Assembly (NCBI GenBank): GCA_035582835.1
Contig: JAYKAV010001245.1
Span: 877,969-941,968, forward strand
Origin: Phoebastria nigripes
Lineage: Eukaryota; Chordata; Aves; Procellariiformes; Diomedeidae
DNA: 64,000 bases
Direction: 5' to 3'
In this document: piece after piece, positions 61,601-64,000 of the stretch
How the letters are laid out: each line of letters starts with the position of its first letter
Position numbering within the stretch: position 1 is the first letter of the stretch
Notes under the pieces: generated by a model
What the model was told of the DNA's origin: nothing
Databases searched by the model: none
The model's input: only the letters and a program-made list of their open reading frames with translations
Program-made: the position numbers and the translations under genes

Positions 61601-64000
61601 CTGGTTGACTGTCATTGCTCTGGTTTTAGAGAAGTCAAAGACTGCTTTGCTCAGTGTCGTGCAGTAGATGATGAGCAGAATTAAGCCCAGAACCAGGGGA
61701 CAGATCTTCCTGCCCTTCAAGCCAATGTAAATCAAGAGTGAGTCCACTGGAGCCACTGGCATTGTGTTAATACAAAGGAAGACAGGAACACAAGCGTTTG
61801 CCACTTAGGCCTGAAGCATCTGCAGAGACATTTTTCACATCCCAGTTTAAGTGCAGTAATGATGGGAACCCTAATGTAGGTGAGGTGCCAGTGGCTGGTT
61901 TTGTCACGACGCCAGGCAAGCCTTAGAGCAGAGCTCCAGCCACCTCCTCCCTAACATCTTCTTCTACCTTACGCTCATTAAACGCCCGGTGCTTTTCAGG
62001 CACGGCACTAACCAGTTAATTGAGATTTTAAAGGGGTGTAGGGTTATTAAATCACATGTTGGTTGGCTATCAGCAAGATGCAGAGACTGTGAAGAGGCAA
62101 AGCGCTTTTCTTAGCATTGAGGAATTGGCTGGCAAAGTAAGGGAGATGTTTCCTTCTGGACAATTTATTGTTGTGGAGTGAAATCTTTATACCTACATCT
62201 TATTTTCTAGGCTTTAAATTGTTTCCCTGTTCTTCCCAAAATATTAAACCTGTTCCAAATTGGCCTATTTCTGCTGTTGTTACAGGCACTTACGCACTCA
62301 CCAAGTTGCAGTATTTTATATTTATTACAGATTTGTTTGATTTCCCCACAGCGCCTTCACTACCACACCACACCTAGGGGGTAAGTCTGTGAACTGCTGG
62401 TTCACAGCTGTCAGTTTTGAAACAAGAAAGCCACTGTTGCAAAAGAAACAAGTTTCATGCTCCCCTCCCACCCAAATTTGGAATGTCATCTATGAAATTA
62501 AACTGCTGTCACATCCAGGGTGAGAAATATCCAGCCAGAGATGAGGGAAAGGCGGAAAGTCTGGCGTCTCACGTTCAGGGTGAACATGAGAACTTTATTT
62601 GGAAAATAGAGGAGCTCTGCCTGAGGCAGACCTTTTCATCCCCTGGGAGGTCCCGCAATATCAGACTTGGAGGTCACGGCATTTTGCANACAAGCAATGC
62701 AGCCTTTTGCCCACTCACCAGCAAAGTCGCCGTGCCCTCCCGAGGGGAGCGGGGGAAGGCATCAGGCTCTCGGAGCTTAAGCCGGTGCTGACTGACACCG
62801 TTAGGATTCATTTCATCGCTCCAGGAGGCCTTGGAGAAAGCGCTTGAAAAAAACCCCCTAAATTCTCATCGCATTTCTGGAGCAATAAATGAATTTGGAA
62901 AGAATCTGGACATTAATGCTTGCTGCCCGCATGGATCTTCTCAGAGGATCAGTCAGCATGGCTTAAATTTGCCTCATTTGTGTATGAAGCCTTTCTTTTC
63001 ACCCCTCTACATCCTGAGCTATTAAATTTTAAATTATTATGCAGGCCATGAAGCCTTGCTCAGGACCTCTCTGAGCTGGAAGGAGAAAGCGTTGCCGCGA
63101 CCCAAGCATCTCTCAGGAAACCCTCCTTGTTGACCAGGACGGTTGGTGAAGACCTTCTTCCCTGGACACGGCGGGAGCGGGCTCTGCTTTGCACCCCGTC
63201 GGAGGCTTCCCTTTTGCTTCTGCCTCTGACTGGGTTTGCTGGCAGCGTTCAACACCTTCCAGCATCAAGGGGTTATTTTTGTCTCCCAACTGGCTCTGGG
63301 CTGCCCAGCCCAGGCTGTGGAGCATTAAGACGTTCATCCACAACGCCACTGCTTTTGATTTTCCCTTTTTATAGAGAGAACTAAATCAGAGGGAGTTTGA
63401 TGTTCCCCTCCAATTATTTTTTACTTCAAAAGGGGGAGTTTTAAGCACACCAGTGAGGATGAGAACCACTAGAAGCTACAGCCCTGCTCCTCGGTAAGGA
63501 AACAATGGCCATGGTACTGCCAGGGGAGCTGGAGCTGGGTTAGGGCTTGTTAGTGCTCCTCATACCAATTTAATCTTATTAAACTTATCAGCCTTCCTCT
63601 GTCAGTTGAAAGGGAAGGTTAATATTGGTGAAGTCACAGGTTCAAAAAACCCCCAAAACAATATTGAGTAAGCTGCCGAGTTTTCATTTTAGAAATGAGT
63701 TTTGAGGAACTCAGCCAGTTGCAACTGAGACATTTTGCAGCCGTTGTTGGTGACATGGGACATTAACTCACATCTCTTTAATTACAGGGGGGAAGGGGGT
63801 GATACTGGACTTGCTGAAATCAATAGTGAACCTGCTGTTGATTTTAATGGGAGCAAACTCGGGTTTGGGTCAAGCTGTGTCTTATGTGTGTGTGATTAGG
63901 GAAGGGAAGGAGAAAGAGAAAGGAGGCTGTGGCCGCGTTCTCTGCTTCTCTCTGTTTTTTATGAGCGGTTGGTGGTTAATAAGCACGCACAAGCAAACGC
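58691..64000. other. Intergenic sequence, no gene established
   Basis: 58,830-59,300 has a 154-codon open frame with no recognisable domain. 59,580-60,340 is GC-richer and contains an ATG-to-splice-donor segment (59,739-59,798) that looks exon-like. 62,471-62,480 has a strict CArG word. The last kilobase shows nothing recognisable. In mammals E2F7 follows CSRP2 in this direction, but none of its exons was found before the window ends. Confidence 0.5.

Noticed and set aside
42918..64000. Exons of E2F7, expected beyond CSRP2 from mammalian synteny
   Set aside because: None of the DNA-binding-domain or other E2F7 segments I know was recognised on either strand. The gene is probably beyond the right edge.
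1..64000. CRISPR arrays, operons, bacterial insertion sequences, tRNA or rRNA genes
   Set aside because: The sequence is vertebrate nuclear DNA with spliced genes and retroelements. No regularly spaced repeats and no cloverleaf or rRNA core were seen.

Overview
This window looks like a piece of a bird nuclear genome. It carries one recognisable protein-coding gene, CSRP2, at its left end. The remaining roughly 55 kb is non-coding and AT-leaning. The avian reading rests on three things: a CR1-type LINE fragment, two ERVL-type LTRs whose termini I recall from bird genomes (probably Neoaves), and CSRP2 residues close to the quail and chicken protein. Isolated single Ns, never runs, suggest a draft assembly with masked ambiguous bases.

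Left region (1-8,720, minus strand): CSRP2, a two-LIM-domain muscle and nuclear adaptor. Four coding exons were resolved to the base: 4406-4295, 2309-2141, 1145-1013 and 327-234. All have GT/AG boundaries and compatible phases, giving 169 intact codons. The last coding exon, about 25 residues, lies off the left edge. A non-coding first exon ends at a GTGAGT donor at 8482/8483, inside a CpG island (about 7,990-8,720) with a TATA-like TTTAAG. Three strict CArG boxes lie in introns 1 and 2, which matters because the paralogue CSRP1 has a CArG-dependent intronic smooth-muscle enhancer.

Right region (8,720-64,000): no coding exon could be supported. In mammals the neighbour in this direction is E2F7, and no E2F7 exon was recognised. 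The supported contents are: a solo ERVL-type LTR at 15,844-16,413 with a perfect 5-bp target duplication; a second, diverged LTR of the same superfamily at 23,836-24,436 with an intact CRE; a degraded bird interspersed repeat at about 36,290-36,888; a CR1 LINE carcass at about 41,150-42,917 with endonuclease and reverse-transcriptase remnants and a 3' end; MIR-like ancient SINE scraps near 7,105, 34,950 and 49,495; a 2 x 121 bp tandem duplication at 54,347-54,588; and several small palindromes, purine-rich tracts and GC-rich blocks.

No new multi-gene system was found. The points most worth a second look are the CArG trio inside CSRP2, the LTR carrying a CRE, two mutually exclusive hairpins at 38,080-38,112, a SOX/HNF1-like palindrome at 28,945, an orphan exon-like ATG-to-donor segment at 59,739, and the possibility that the desert holds long-range CSRP2 (or E2F7) enhancers.
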